Positions 47,736 through 56,514 of a stretch of DNA of 61,933 nucleotides are shown in pieces. The DNA is taken from the NCBI RefSeq assembly GCF_007830315.1, contig NZ_VLKJ01000014.1, positions 1 through 61,933 of the forward strand. The letters run 5' to 3'. Made by a program: the position numbers and the translations under genes. The notes beneath the pieces are model-generated. The model made no database searches and had not been told where the DNA came from. It was given only the letters and a program-made list of their open reading frames with translations. Numbering within the stretch: position 1 is the first letter of the stretch; each line of letters opens with the position of its first letter. The DNA comes from Novosphingobium taihuense (lineage in GTDB: Bacteria > Pseudomonadota > Alphaproteobacteria > Sphingomonadales > Sphingomonadaceae).

Positions 47736-48503
47736 ATGATTTCCGGCTACGCGGCACTGACCGAGAAGGAAAAGGAGACGTTGCGCCTTCTGCTGGGCGG
47801 GCACGACGCCAAGTCCATTGCGCGGCACCTTGGCCTGTCGGTACACACCATCCACGAACGTCTGCGCGACGCGCGGCGCAAGCTGGGCACGGCCAGCAGC
47901 CGCGAGGCAGCGCGACTTATCCAGCAAATCGAAGCGCAAGACCCCGAATTGTTGGGGGACAAGCCTTTCGGGGATGCCGCTACGCTTCATGCGGTCCATC
48001 AGGTCGGGCAGCCAGACCGGATCGGTACAACCTCGCGCCGCCGCAGCTGGATCATTGGAGGCCTTGCCATGACCATAAGCCTTGCCATGCTCGCCCTTGC
48101 GGCACTTTCTGGCACAAACCAGACACCTGCTGCATCGACGGACCGCACTGCGGCCGTCGTCCCGACCATGGCCAGCGAGCAGGCAGCAGTCGAGGCCGCC
48201 CGATCCTTTCTCATCTTGCTCGATCGCGATGACTGGCCCGCCAGCTGGCAAGCCACCCACAAGTCGTTTCAGTTGCTCAACACCGTAGAGTGGTGGGCAA
48301 CGGCTTCCGAAGGCGTTCGTGAAAGGGTGGGCAAGCCGATCAGGCGCGAACTGGGCAAAGCCGACTTCACCCCGGCGCCACCGAACGGATATTGGACCGT
48401 CACGTTCAAGGCCCGCTACAGCAAGGCGGGAGACGTGACCGAAACTGTCCAGCTTGCGTCGCAGGACGGCGGCTGGAAAGTGGCAAGCATTGCGGTGGAA
48501 TGA
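47736..48503 (+). CDS. LuxR-type HTH membrane protein with DUF4019-like sensor domain
   Basis: A 255-residue protein. Residues about 8-60 form a LuxR/GerE helix-turn-helix (LTEKEKETLRLLLGGHDAKS; IARHLGLSVHTIHERLRDAR). Then a charged linker and a single hydrophobic segment (WIIGGLAMTISLAMLALAAL, about 107-126), and a C-terminal extracytoplasmic domain like DUF4019 (SFQLLNTVEWWATASEGVRE, then NGYWTVTFKARYSKAGDVTE). The layout implies a one-component membrane-bound regulator that senses outside the cytoplasm. Start: ATG giving MISGYAALTEKEK; frame runs upstream to 47667 but the conserved family start supports 47736. Confidence 0.75.
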   Translation: MISGYAALTEKEKETLRLLLGGHDAKSIARHLGLSVHTIHERLRDARRKLGTASSREAARLIQQIEAQDPELLGDKPFGDAATLHAVHQVGQPDRIGTTSRRRSWIIGGLAMTISLAMLALAALSGTNQTPAASTDRTAAVVPTMASEQAAVEAARSFLILLDRDDWPASWQATHKSFQLLNTVEWWATASEGVRERVGKPIRRELGKADFTPAPPNGYWTVTFKARYSKAGDVTETVQLASQDGGWKVASIAVE

Positions 48504-48510
48504 TCCGATG

Positions 48511-48546
48511 CCGTGGCTCCGTTCCAGTTGCGGAACGGAGCCACGG
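48511..48546. terminator. Perfect 15-bp hairpin between convergent genes
   Basis: CCGTGGCTCCGTTCC and GGAACGGAGCCACGG pair with an AGTTGC loop. It sits 8 bases after the HTH-gene stop and 8 bases from the phbB stop. No T tract on either side, so it is likely a transcript-stabilising or bidirectional terminator structure. Confidence 0.6.
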
Positions 48547-48553
48547 CACAAAT

Positions 48554-49276
48554 TCAATACATGTGCTGGCCGCCGTTGAGCGACATGGTCGAGCCGGTGA
48601 CGAAGCCGCCTTCATCAGCGGTGAGGAAAGCCACCCCGCGAGCGATCTCTTCGGCGTGACCAAGGCGGCCGACGGGGATCTTGGCGACGATCTTTTCCAA
48701 AACCGCAGGCGGAACTGCAGCAACCATGTCGGTGTCGATATAGCCGGGCGCAATGGCGTTGACGGTGACGCCGTACTTGGCGCCTTCCTGCGCCAGCGCC
48801 TTGGTGAAGCCGTGAATGCCCGATTTGGCGGCGGCATAGTTGACCTGACCGTACTGACCGGCCTGACCGTTGATCGAGCCGATGTTGACGATGCGACCCC
48901 AGCCGCGCTCGCGCATGCCGGGGAAGGTGGCCTTGGCCATGTTGAAGCAACCGCCGAGGTTGATTCGCATCACTTCGTTCCAGTCGTCGAAGCTCATCTT
49001 GTGCAACACGCCGTCGCGGGTGATGCCCGCGTTGTTCACGACGATGTCGATCTCGCCCACCTCGGCGGCGATGCGCGCGCAGCCATCGATCGTGGCCTGA
49101 TGATCGCCAACGTCGAAGCGGTAGGCGGGAATGCCGGTTTCGGCGGTGAAGGCGCGGGCCTTTTCTTCATTGCCGGCATAATTGGCGACGACCGTGCGGC
49201 CCTGCGCCTTGAGTGCCATGCAGATTGCCTGGCCGATACCGCGCGTACCGCCGGTAACCACTGCAACTCGCGACAT
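48554..49276 (-). CDS. phbB: Acetoacetyl-CoA reductase
   Basis: NADPH-dependent reductase of acetoacetyl-CoA to (R)-3-hydroxybutyryl-CoA, the second step of PHB synthesis. A 240-residue short-chain dehydrogenase: Rossmann motif VVTGGTRGIGQAICMALKAQ (about 6-25), NNAG at VVNNAGITRDGVLH, catalytic Ser in NIGSINGQAGQYGQ (about 138), YAAAK motif in GQVNYAAAKSGIHGF (Tyr151/Lys155) and the C-terminal MSLNGGQHMY, which is typical of PhbB/PhaB. No phaA or phaC adjoins it. Upstream, TGCTGCAG-type repeats (49373-49398) could be PhaR-type regulatory sequences. Confidence 0.95.
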   Translation of the reverse strand: MSRVAVVTGGTRGIGQAICMALKAQGRTVVANYAGNEEKARAFTAETGIPAYRFDVGDHQATIDGCARIAAEVGEIDIVVNNAGITRDGVLHKMSFDDWNEVMRINLGGCFNMAKATFPGMRERGWGRIVNIGSINGQAGQYGQVNYAAAKSGIHGFTKALAQEGAKYGVTVNAIAPGYIDTDMVAAVPPAVLEKIVAKIPVGRLGHAEEIARGVAFLTADEGGFVTGSTMSLNGGQHMY

Positions 49277-49372
49277 GCTTAAACCTCCCTGTGTTCCCTC
49301 TCGGGACTACGGTAGGTTCATGACGGAGATGCGACAAGCTGCCGAATACGTAAATCCGGCGAAAGTATGATA

Positions 49373-49398
49373 CTGCATGCTGCAGAAATGCTGCAGCA
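49373..49398. promoter_or_regulatory. TGC-rich repeats upstream of phbB (candidate PhaR sites)
   Basis: CTGCATGCTGCAG and ATGCTGCAGCA lie 97-122 bases upstream of the phbB start, made of two copies of TGCTGCAG separated by four bases. PhaR of alphaproteobacteria recognises TGC-rich/CTGC-N-GCAG sequences at PHA genes (family knowledge); spacing differs from the published consensus I recall, so this is tentative. Confidence 0.35.
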
Positions 49399-49420
49399 AT
49401 GAAGCCAACTTTTTGCGAAA

Positions 49421-50212
49421 TCAGAAGCGGAACTGGGTTCCGACGTAGACGGCCTGGTTGTCCTGCTTGCCATCGGTCAGCGGACGGAGGCGGTCACGCT
49501 CGGGCGAGTAACGTACGCCGGCAGTGACATTGAGGTTGCGGGTCAGGCGATAGCTGCCGCCGAGATCAAGCTGGTAATCGCCCTGACCTTCGAGGGTGCG
49601 CGGCGCACGACCTGCATTATCACGGCCCTCAGCTTCGATGCGCGGCGCGAAGCGGCTGGGCGTGGAAGCCGGAGTGGTTGCCTTGAACTTGGCAAGATCG
49701 GGCATGTCGATCCGCTGGAGATCGCGCAGGCCTGCCGAACCTGCGGAGGGGACAGCAGCTGCAAAGCTGGAGTAACCGCGGGCAAGGCCGAGGTTGAACG
49801 CCATCGGCGCGATGCGGACCGGCGAAGCACCCGACTGACCGGCATCGCCCATGGCGCTGCGAACAGCGAAGGCTTGCGTATTGAGTGCATCGACGCGAAC
49901 CGCCACGGTGACCGAGCGCGTCGGCCGGGTTTCGGTTCCGGCGGGCGTGAAGCGGAACAGCTTGCCGTTCTTGAGCGCGCGCACCGTGATCTGTGCGGCC
50001 AGGCGCTCATCAACCGAAGCGGGCGTGAACGAGCCGATACCACCGCGTGCGGCAAGGCTTACCGGGCCCATGCCGAACCCGCTGGAAAATGCAGACGTTA
50101 CTGTTGGCGAAAGGGCGAGGCCGAGCACGACCGCGACGCCGACTGTCAACGGCGCACGCAGGCGACGACGCAATGCGCCTTTTCCTGCAGATGTCTTGCC
50201 GTTGCCAATCAT
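49421..50212 (-). CDS. Outer-membrane beta-barrel-like protein, unknown
   Basis: A 263-residue exported protein. Basic N-terminus then a hydrophobic segment (APLTVGVAVVLGLALSPTVT, residues about 20-39), consistent with a signal peptide or anchor. The C-terminal half has strand-rich alternating sequence typical of small barrels (DYQLDLGGSYRLTRNLNVTA; GVRYSPERDRLRPLTDG) and ends in aromatic Phe (GTQFRF), as expected for BAM-recognised outer-membrane proteins. I do not recognise a family; the start is uncertain by about 10 residues. It lies between phbB and a long regulatory region containing a GTAAGC dyad. Confidence 0.6.
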   Translation of the reverse strand: MIGNGKTSAGKGALRRRLRAPLTVGVAVVLGLALSPTVTSAFSSGFGMGPVSLAARGGIGSFTPASVDERLAAQITVRALKNGKLFRFTPAGTETRPTRSVTVAVRVDALNTQAFAVRSAMGDAGQSGASPVRIAPMAFNLGLARGYSSFAAAVPSAGSAGLRDLQRIDMPDLAKFKATTPASTPSRFAPRIEAEGRDNAGRAPRTLEGQGDYQLDLGGSYRLTRNLNVTAGVRYSPERDRLRPLTDGKQDNQAVYVGTQFRF

Positions 50213-50665
50213 GGTACTTCCGCTTCTACCCCAACCCGGGCCGTTTGACGCCCTATCTTATAAGCTGATCGATTGTGGCTGAATGAACGAAAAGTAAGCA
50301 AAGCTTACGATGCGACTCCGGCCAGTCCCCCGATCAGTGCTTTCAATACGGCTGACGGGCAGAAGTTTCCAGCCCTGCACCACATCCTTGTCGGTGGAAG
50401 TTACGTATCCCGCGCGAGTGTGACAGAATCTCCACAGGTAATCGTTCTGGCGCAAAAAACAGGTAGCGCAGTGATAACTGACATTCAGCCCGCGTTCACC
50501 GGCTTCGCGTCCATTTGCGGCCAGCGTTCATCACGCTTGCCGCATGGCGCGCGGCGGTGATAGAGGCCTTTTTGACAACGTGCGCTTACGGGCGTGCAAA
50601 CCTGCGGCAAAGGACGGACCGGCAACGCCCGGACAGTGCCATCCGCAAGCAAGGACTGTTTCGTA
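50213..50665. other. 453-base region without a recognised gene
   Basis: Divergent promoter region for the barrel-like protein (minus) and the DUF3576 lipoprotein (plus). It includes a GTAAGC-AAA-GCTTAC dyad at 50294-50308. Open frames here are short and I see no domain, RNA or repeat with confidence. Confidence 0.6.
50294..50308. promoter_or_regulatory. GTAAGC-AAA-GCTTAC dyad
   Basis: A perfect 6-bp inverted repeat about 80 bases upstream of the barrel-like gene start. Likely an operator, but the partner is unknown. Confidence 0.35.
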
Positions 50666-51130
50666 GTGATCAAGACCGCCAAGACCGCACGCAATACCCG
50701 CCAGCTCATCGTGCGCGGCATCATGATCGGGACCTTGGCCGTCCTTGCCACCGGCTGCGGCAAGAAGGAGCGTCCCAAGGCAGACCTCGCCGCCAGCCAG
50801 GTTACCACGATCGGCGTCAATGCCTATTTGTGGCGCGCCACGCTCGACGCGCTGTCGTTCATGCCGCTGCTGCAGACCGACAGCAATGGCGGCGTGATCG
50901 TGACCGACTGGTACGCCAACCCCAAGAATCCGGGCGAGCGCGTGAAGGTCACCGTCTCGATCGTTGACCAGGACCTGCGCGCCGACGCCCTGCGCGTTGC
51001 CGCTAGCCGCCAGGTCTCGCAGAACGGCCAATGGGTCGATGCTCCGGTTCAGGCCGCCACGGTACAGAAGCTGGAAGACATCATCCTGACCAAGGCCCGC
51101 GACCTGCGCAGGGCTGCAATCGCAGGCTAA
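50666..51130 (+). CDS. DUF3576-family lipoprotein
   Basis: A 154-residue lipoprotein. The GTG start (AAGGA ten bases upstream) gives an N-terminal signal ending in LATGC (lipobox; Cys near residue 33), then GCGKKERPKADLAASQVTT. The body carries INAYLWRATLDALSF-like residues (IGVNAYLWRATLDALSFMPL), IVTDWYANPKNPGERVKVTV and ALRVAASRQVSQNGQWVDAP, matching the DUF3576 family of alphaproteobacterial exported proteins. Function unknown. Earlier in-frame starts precede the signal and are rejected. It lies 54 bases upstream of leuS on the same strand and could be the first gene of that transcript. Confidence 0.8.
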   Translation: MIKTAKTARNTRQLIVRGIMIGTLAVLATGCGKKERPKADLAASQVTTIGVNAYLWRATLDALSFMPLLQTDSNGGVIVTDWYANPKNPGERVKVTVSIVDQDLRADALRVAASRQVSQNGQWVDAPVQAATVQKLEDIILTKARDLRRAAIAG

Positions 51131-51184
51131 GTCCCGCAAAGGCGAATCTTGCACGAGTCGGCTGCGCTCCCTAGAGGAGCGCGC

Positions 51185-53719
51185 ATGACCGAGAACACTG
51201 CTCCCGAACGCTTCGACCCTTCCATCGCCGACACCCGCTGGCAGCAGGTGTGGGACGAGCAGCAGTCGTTCCGGGCGGACGATTCGAGCGCCAAGCCGCG
51301 CAGCTACGTCCTTGAGATGTTCCCCTATCCCTCAGGGCGCATCCACATCGGCCACGTGCGCAACTACACCATGGGCGACGTCCTGGCGCGCTACAAGCGC
51401 ATGCGCGGGTTCGAAGTGCTTCACCCGATGGGCTGGGACGCCTTCGGCATGCCGGCGGAAAACGCCGCAATGGAAAAGGGCGTCCACCCCGGCGGCTGGA
51501 CCCGCGACAACATCGCCAACATGAAGGCGCAGCTCAAGCGCCTCGGGTTCGCGCTCGACTGGAGCCGCGAGATTGCGACCTGCGAGCCGGAGTACTACGG
51601 CCAGGAGCAGTCGCTGTTCCTCGACCTCTATGCTGCAGGCCTCGTCTATCGCAAGGAATCGACGGTCAACTGGGACCCGGTGGACCACACCGTGCTGGCC
51701 AACGAACAGGTGATCGACGGGCGTGGCTGGCGTTCCGGTGCGCTGGTCGAGAAGCGCAAGCTGAACCAGTGGTTCCTCAAGATCACCGACTTTGCCGAAG
51801 AGTTGCTCGAAGGCCTCTCCACGCTCGACAAGTGGCCCGAGAAGGTCCGCGTGATGCAGGAGAACTGGATCGGCAAGAGCCAGGGCCTGCAATTTGCCTT
51901 CACGCTGTCCACCGGCGAAAAGCTGGAAGTCTACACCACCCGGCCCGACACGATCTTCGGCGCGAGCTTCGTGGCCGTCGCAGCCGATCACCCGGTGGCG
52001 CAGGGCGTCGCGGCGACTTCGGTTGAGGCGCAGGACTTCATCGCCCTTTGCAAGAAGGGCGGCACCACAGCGGCCGAGCTGGAAACAGCGGAGAAGCTGG
52101 GTTTCGACACCGGCATCACGGCAAAGCACCCGTTCACCGGGGCCGACCTGCCCGTCTACATCGCCAACTTCGTGCTGATGGAATATGGCACGGGCGCGAT
52201 CATGGCCGTGCCGGGGCATGACCAGCGCGACTTCGACTTCGCCACCAAGTATGGCCTGCCGATCCTGCGCGTGGTCGCCGCCGATCCGGTCGATGCGGAC
52301 AAGCCCTTTGCGGGCGAGGCCGAGGCCGGAGACGGCGTGCTGGTGAACAGCGATTTCCTCAACGGCATGGCTGTGGCCGATGCCAAGGCGGCAGTCATCG
52401 GCCGCGCGCAAGGTGAAGGCTGGGGCGAAGGCAAGACCGTCTGGCGCCTGCGCGACTGGGGCGTTTCGCGCCAGCGCTATTGGGGCACGCCGATCCCGTT
52501 CGTGCACTGCGAAGTCTGCGGCGTGGTGCCTGTGCCGAAGAAGCAGCTGCCGGTGAAGCTGCCCGAGGACGTGACCTTCGATGTCCCCGGCAACCCGCTC
52601 GACCGGCACCCGACGTGGAAGCATGTCGATTGCCCGCAGTGTGGCCACCCCGCGCGGCGCGAGACCGACACGCTCGACACCTTCGTCGACAGCTCGTGGT
52701 ACTTCCTGCGCTTTGCCAGCCAGCCCGATGACCGCCCGTTCGATCCCGAAGCGATCAAGCGCTGGCTGCCGGTGGAGCAGTACATCGGCGGAATCGAGCA
52801 CGCGATCCTGCACCTGCTCTACGCACGCTTCTGGACCCGTGCGCTCGCCCGCATCGGCAAGGTCGAGGTCAAGGAACCGTTCGGCAGCCTGTTCACGCAA
52901 GGCATGGTCACGCACGAGACCTACGAGCGGAAGAATCCGGAGAACGGCCAGCCGATCTTCTTCAGCCCTTCAGACGTCGAGCGCACAGGCGAGGGCGCCA
53001 CGCTCAAGGCCGATGGCGCGCCGGTCGAGATCGGCCGTGTGATCAAGATGTCCAAGTCCAAGAAGAACGTGGTGGACCCGGACGAGATCGTCGCGAAGTA
53101 CGGCGCCGATGCGATCCGCTGGTTCATGCTGTCGGACTCTCCGCCCGAGCGCGACCTGCCGTGGTCAGAAGCCGGGATCGAAGGCTGCGCTCGCTTCGTG
53201 CAGCGGCTGTGGCGCCTGTTTGGACAGTACGATGCTGCTGCTACCGGCGAGGACAAGGCGCTGGATCGCAAGGCGCACCAGACTGTCGATCTCGTAGCCT
53301 CGGACATCGAAGCGCTGGGCTTCAACAAGGCCGTGGCACGGATCTACGAACTGACCGGCGCGATCGAGAAGGCCGCGCCCTCGGCCAGCCGCTCTGCAGC
53401 GATCCAGAAGGTTCTGCTGCTAGTCGGCCCGATGATGCCGCACCTCGCCGAAGAAGCCTACGCACGCTTCGGCAGCGGGCTGGTTGCCGATGCCGCATGG
53501 CCGGAAATCGATCCGGCGCTTCTGGTCGATGACGAAGTGACCGTCGCGGTGCAGGTCAAGGGCAAGCTGCGCGATACGCTGACCGTGGCCAAGGGAACGC
53601 CCAAGGAAGAGCTTGAACGCCTTGCCCTCGCTTCCGAGAAAGTGCAGCGTGCACTTGAAGGGGCGGAAGTGAAGAAGGTGATCGTCGTGCCCGACCGTCT
53701 GGTGAATCTTGTCGCATAA
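51185..53719 (+). CDS. leuS: Leucyl-tRNA synthetase
   Basis: Class I aminoacyl-tRNA synthetase charging tRNA-Leu. The HIGH motif is HIGHVRNYTMGDV at residues about 56-68, and KMSKSKKNVVDPDEI near residue 620. The editing (CP1) domain carries TTRPDTIFGASFVAVAADHP (about 250-269), and the catalytic core has FVDSSWYFLRFAS. C-terminal anticodon-binding and TPKEELERLALASEKVQRAL regions. 844 residues is a normal length. Start: ATG giving MTENTAPERFDPSIADTRWQ. It overlaps lptE by 11 bases, giving a leuS-lptE-holA operon. Confidence 0.97.
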   Translation: MTENTAPERFDPSIADTRWQQVWDEQQSFRADDSSAKPRSYVLEMFPYPSGRIHIGHVRNYTMGDVLARYKRMRGFEVLHPMGWDAFGMPAENAAMEKGVHPGGWTRDNIANMKAQLKRLGFALDWSREIATCEPEYYGQEQSLFLDLYAAGLVYRKESTVNWDPVDHTVLANEQVIDGRGWRSGALVEKRKLNQWFLKITDFAEELLEGLSTLDKWPEKVRVMQENWIGKSQGLQFAFTLSTGEKLEVYTTRPDTIFGASFVAVAADHPVAQGVAATSVEAQDFIALCKKGGTTAAELETAEKLGFDTGITAKHPFTGADLPVYIANFVLMEYGTGAIMAVPGHDQRDFDFATKYGLPILRVVAADPVDADKPFAGEAEAGDGVLVNSDFLNGMAVADAKAAVIGRAQGEGWGEGKTVWRLRDWGVSRQRYWGTPIPFVHCEVCGVVPVPKKQLPVKLPEDVTFDVPGNPLDRHPTWKHVDCPQCGHPARRETDTLDTFVDSSWYFLRFASQPDDRPFDPEAIKRWLPVEQYIGGIEHAILHLLYARFWTRALARIGKVEVKEPFGSLFTQGMVTHETYERKNPENGQPIFFSPSDVERTGEGATLKADGAPVEIGRVIKMSKSKKNVVDPDEIVAKYGADAIRWFMLSDSPPERDLPWSEAGIEGCARFVQRLWRLFGQYDAAATGEDKALDRKAHQTVDLVASDIEALGFNKAVARIYELTGAIEKAAPSASRSAAIQKVLLLVGPMMPHLAEEAYARFGSGLVADAAWPEIDPALLVDDEVTVAVQVKGKLRDTLTVAKGTPKEELERLALASEKVQRALEGAEVKKVIVVPDRLVNLVA

Positions 53720-54224
53720 GCGCCTGCTGCTCCTCGCTGCACCTCTTGCGTTGCTGGCTCCACTTGGGTTGGCAGGTTGTGGGCTGCAGCCGATGTATGC
53801 CGGCGGTGGGAGCGGCGAACTGGCGCGCTCGCTCTCGCAGGTCAGCATTTCGCCGATCGAGGGGCAGTCGGGTTGGCTGGTGCGCAATGCGCTGACCGAC
53901 AGGCTGGGCGCAGGGAAAACCGGCGATGCTGCGCGCTACAGGCTCGATGTCCGGCTGGATGACCGGGTCGAAGGCCTCGGCCAGCTTTCCAACGATGCGA
54001 TCACGCGCGAACGCCGCACGCTGCGCGCCCGTTACCAGCTGGTCGATACGCAGAACGGGTCGGTGCTGCTCGATGCGACCGCAGGGTCCGACGCCGGGTT
54101 CGACGTGGTCAACAGCGAGTATGCGGTGATCGCGGCCGAGCAGACCGCGCTCGAGAACCTGTCGCAGGAAGTGGCCGACCAGATCGTCACGCGCGTGTCG
54201 GTACGCTTGCGCCAGAAGCCATGA
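53709..54224 (+). CDS. lptE: LPS assembly lipoprotein LptE
   Basis: A 171-residue outer-membrane lipoprotein that plugs LptD and helps insert LPS. The TTG start gives MSHKRLLLLAAPLALLAPLG with lipobox LAGC at residue 24 (GLAGCGLQPMYAGGGSG). LptE family features follow: RDVRLDDRVEGLG-like pattern and the alternating strand region RTLRARYQLVDTQNGSVLLD. Position directly after leuS and before holA is the conserved order in Proteobacteria (leuS-lptE-holA). It overlaps the leuS stop by 11 bases. The TTG start is unusual but there is no in-frame alternative before the signal. Confidence 0.93.
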   Translation: MSHKRLLLLAAPLALLAPLGLAGCGLQPMYAGGGSGELARSLSQVSISPIEGQSGWLVRNALTDRLGAGKTGDAARYRLDVRLDDRVEGLGQLSNDAITRERRTLRARYQLVDTQNGSVLLDATAGSDAGFDVVNSEYAVIAAEQTALENLSQEVADQIVTRVSVRLRQKP

Positions 54225-54245
54225 GCATATCGCGGTGACGGCTGC

Positions 54246-55268
54246 ATGAAGGTCACCCAGAAGAACTTCGCTGCCAGCACCGCCCGCGCGGTAAAGGACT
54301 GCCGCGTCTTCTACTTCTGCGGCCCTGACGAATCAGGCGCGAGCGATGCAGCGACCAAGATCGCCGCGATGTTTGGCGATGCCGAGAAGATCGACCTGAG
54401 CGGCGCTGAACTGCGGCGCGATCCGGTGCGTCTTGCCGACGAGGCGCGCTCGGTCTCGCTCTTTGGCGACAAGCGGGTGATCCACGTCCGCGCCACTGGT
54501 GACGATGCCCACGATGCGGTCGAGACATTGCTGCAGAGCCCGGTCGATGGCTGGCCAGTGATCATCGTCGCGACGTCTGCCACCGACAAGTCGCGCATTG
54601 CAAAGCTGCTCGAAAACCGCGCCGATGCACTGGTCGGGATGTTTCATCCGCCCGACCTCAAGGCCGTGGCAGGCGCGGTGCGGATGATGGCCGACGGCAT
54701 GGGTCTGCGCATGACCGACGAGCTGGCCGAGCGGATCGCACGCTCGACGGCGCTCGACACGCGGATGGCGCGAAGCGAGATCGAGAAGCTGGTGCTCTAC
54801 CTCGACGCCAGCCCGCAGGCACCGCGCCCGGTATCTGCCGCCGACCTCGATGAAATCTGCGCAGTCAGCGAGGACGACGGGATGATGCCGCTGGTCAATG
54901 CGGTCCTCAGCGGCGATTCGCGACGCATTCCTTCCGAGCTATCCCGCATGCGCGAACAGGGCATCAACCCGGTCGGCCTCGTGCTCGCACTGGAGCGGCG
55001 GGCGGGCCAGCTGGTGCAACTGGCCGGGCGGCTGGGCGAGCGTGGCGACGTCAACGCCTTCATGCAGCAGGAAAGCGATGCCCGCCGAGTGTTCTTCCGC
55101 GACCGTGCTGATCTGACGCAGCAGTTGAAGCGCTGGCGCGGTGCGAGACTCGTGCGACTGTGCGAGCGCCTGGTCCTGCTGCACCGGACACTGATTGCCG
55201 ACAACCGGAACGGCGAACTGGCGCTTGCCCAAGGCCTCGCGGAGATCGCACGCGCCGCGGCAAGATGA
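54246..55268 (+). CDS. holA: DNA polymerase III subunit delta
   Basis: Delta subunit of the DNA polymerase III clamp-loader. 340 residues. The N-terminal AAA-like fold shows FYFCGPDESGASDAATKIAA and DPVRLADEARSVSLFGDKRV; the C-terminal collar includes MMPLVNAVLSGDSRRIPSEL and ALERRAGQLVQLAGRLGERG. Start ATG giving MKVTQKNFAASTARAVKD, the normal family start. It follows lptE by 21 bases in the leuS-lptE-holA order and is convergent with the nucleotidyltransferase gene (4 bases). Confidence 0.93.
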   Translation: MKVTQKNFAASTARAVKDCRVFYFCGPDESGASDAATKIAAMFGDAEKIDLSGAELRRDPVRLADEARSVSLFGDKRVIHVRATGDDAHDAVETLLQSPVDGWPVIIVATSATDKSRIAKLLENRADALVGMFHPPDLKAVAGAVRMMADGMGLRMTDELAERIARSTALDTRMARSEIEKLVLYLDASPQAPRPVSAADLDEICAVSEDDGMMPLVNAVLSGDSRRIPSELSRMREQGINPVGLVLALERRAGQLVQLAGRLGERGDVNAFMQQESDARRVFFRDRADLTQQLKRWRGARLVRLCERLVLLHRTLIADNRNGELALAQGLAEIARAAAR

Positions 55269-55272
55269 GGCG

Positions 55273-56514
55273 TCATCTCGAGACGGGCTGGCCGAGCCAC
55301 CGCACCATGTCGGCTTCGCGCCGCGCCGCATTCAGCGTCACCTCGTTGGTAGACACGGCGAGGAAACGACGGCCTTTCTGCACCAGCCAGACCGGATAGC
55401 ACAGCCAGCGGCGCAACTGGTCCGGACGGCAGCCGCCAATCTTGGCAAGCTGGTGGGGATCGGGCTTCAACGCACGGATCAGGGCTGCGCGCCAGCCGGT
55501 CTCTCCGGTGTTCTGCACATCGAGGCGGCGCATCAGCTTGTTCTGTTCTGACTGCTCGCGATCCTGCAGCATGGCAGATCTGGCCGCCGCGAGGTTGGCC
55601 GCACCAACGTAAGCCAAGTCAACGAACCGTTCCGGCATCCATCGCCCGCCAAGCTGCCAGGCGACCGTCGCCACAAGCCTGAGCGCGCGCGCGAGCCCCA
55701 TGCGTTCTGCCTCGGCTTCGAGCCAATCCCAGTCCAGATTCCTCCTGCACGCGAGGAAATGCAGGTCGGCAAGGACCAGCGGACCGTTTTCGAATGCATG
55801 ATGCAGCGTGGCGTGTTCGAGCAGGTGCAGGAAGTTGGCGCGCGGCGAAGGCACCGGCACACCGATGCCCATGATCGGAAGGGCGACGGGCTCGGCACGG
55901 ATCAGTTCCACCAGCATCGGCTCCTGCGCCCAGTTGCGGGCGTTGACGCGGTGATGGATTTCGATGGTCAGGTCGAAATCGATGTCCTGGATCTCGGGCA
56001 ACTGGTGTCCGAATTCCAGGCCATAGCTGCCAGCCCATGTCGCGATGCGGTAATGCGCATTGCCGACCAGAAGCGCCTGCGCCTGCGCGGCCTCATCGGC
56101 TGAAAGCAGCAGATCGACATCGCGCAAGGGGCGCAGCGCCGGATCGGGATAGATTCCATGCGCAAGGCCGAAACCCTTCAGCAGGATCGGATGAAATCCG
56201 CCCTCGGCCAACACGCCGATCAGGCGCTTGACCGCGGCCATCTGCTTGAGAGCGTAGAGCGAGTGCCATTGCCGGGCCGATTCGAGCTTCGCCGCCGCTT
56301 CAGACGGCAGCAGCTTGCGCGCGTCTGCGATGCCCACGGCACGAAGGACAAGCGCGCAAAGGCGTTTGTCCTCGGCCATCTGCGCAAGACTGTTCCAGCC
56401 ATCGGCATCGACCTGACGGATCAGAGCGCCATGATCCGCATCGGGCGCCGCACAGATGCGCAGCAGGAGTTCCTCGTGCACCGCCAGATCGGAATGGTTG
56501 TCAGGAACCTGCAT
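55273..56514 (-). CDS. Nucleotidyltransferase family protein (NTP_transf_5-like)
   Basis: A 413-residue protein of the uncharacterised nucleotidyltransferase family (PF14907). Typical sequence: LAEGGFHPILLKGFGLAHGI, then LRPLRDVDLLLSADEAAQAQ (the LRxxxDxD metal-binding core, about residues 140-160) and DFDLTIEIHHRV. The start at the ATG giving MQVPDNHSDLAVHEELL is chosen; 42 upstream residues are rejected. It overlaps the ABC transporter stop by 14 bases, so the two are coupled. This family occurs beside lasso-peptide and other peptide-modification clusters, where it is thought to tailor the product; that link is inference here. Confidence 0.82.
   Translation of the reverse strand: MQVPDNHSDLAVHEELLLRICAAPDADHGALIRQVDADGWNSLAQMAEDKRLCALVLRAVGIADARKLLPSEAAAKLESARQWHSLYALKQMAAVKRLIGVLAEGGFHPILLKGFGLAHGIYPDPALRPLRDVDLLLSADEAAQAQALLVGNAHYRIATWAGSYGLEFGHQLPEIQDIDFDLTIEIHHRVNARNWAQEPMLVELIRAEPVALPIMGIGVPVPSPRANFLHLLEHATLHHAFENGPLVLADLHFLACRRNLDWDWLEAEAERMGLARALRLVATVAWQLGGRWMPERFVDLAYVGAANLAAARSAMLQDREQSEQNKLMRRLDVQNTGETGWRAALIRALKPDPHQLAKIGGCRPDQLRRWLCYPVWLVQKGRRFLAVSTNEVTLNAARREADMVRWLGQPVSR

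Noticed and set aside
51332..52915. 527-codon open frame antisense to leuS
   Set aside because: Covered by intact leuS with HIGH and KMSKS motifs; antisense product has no domain.
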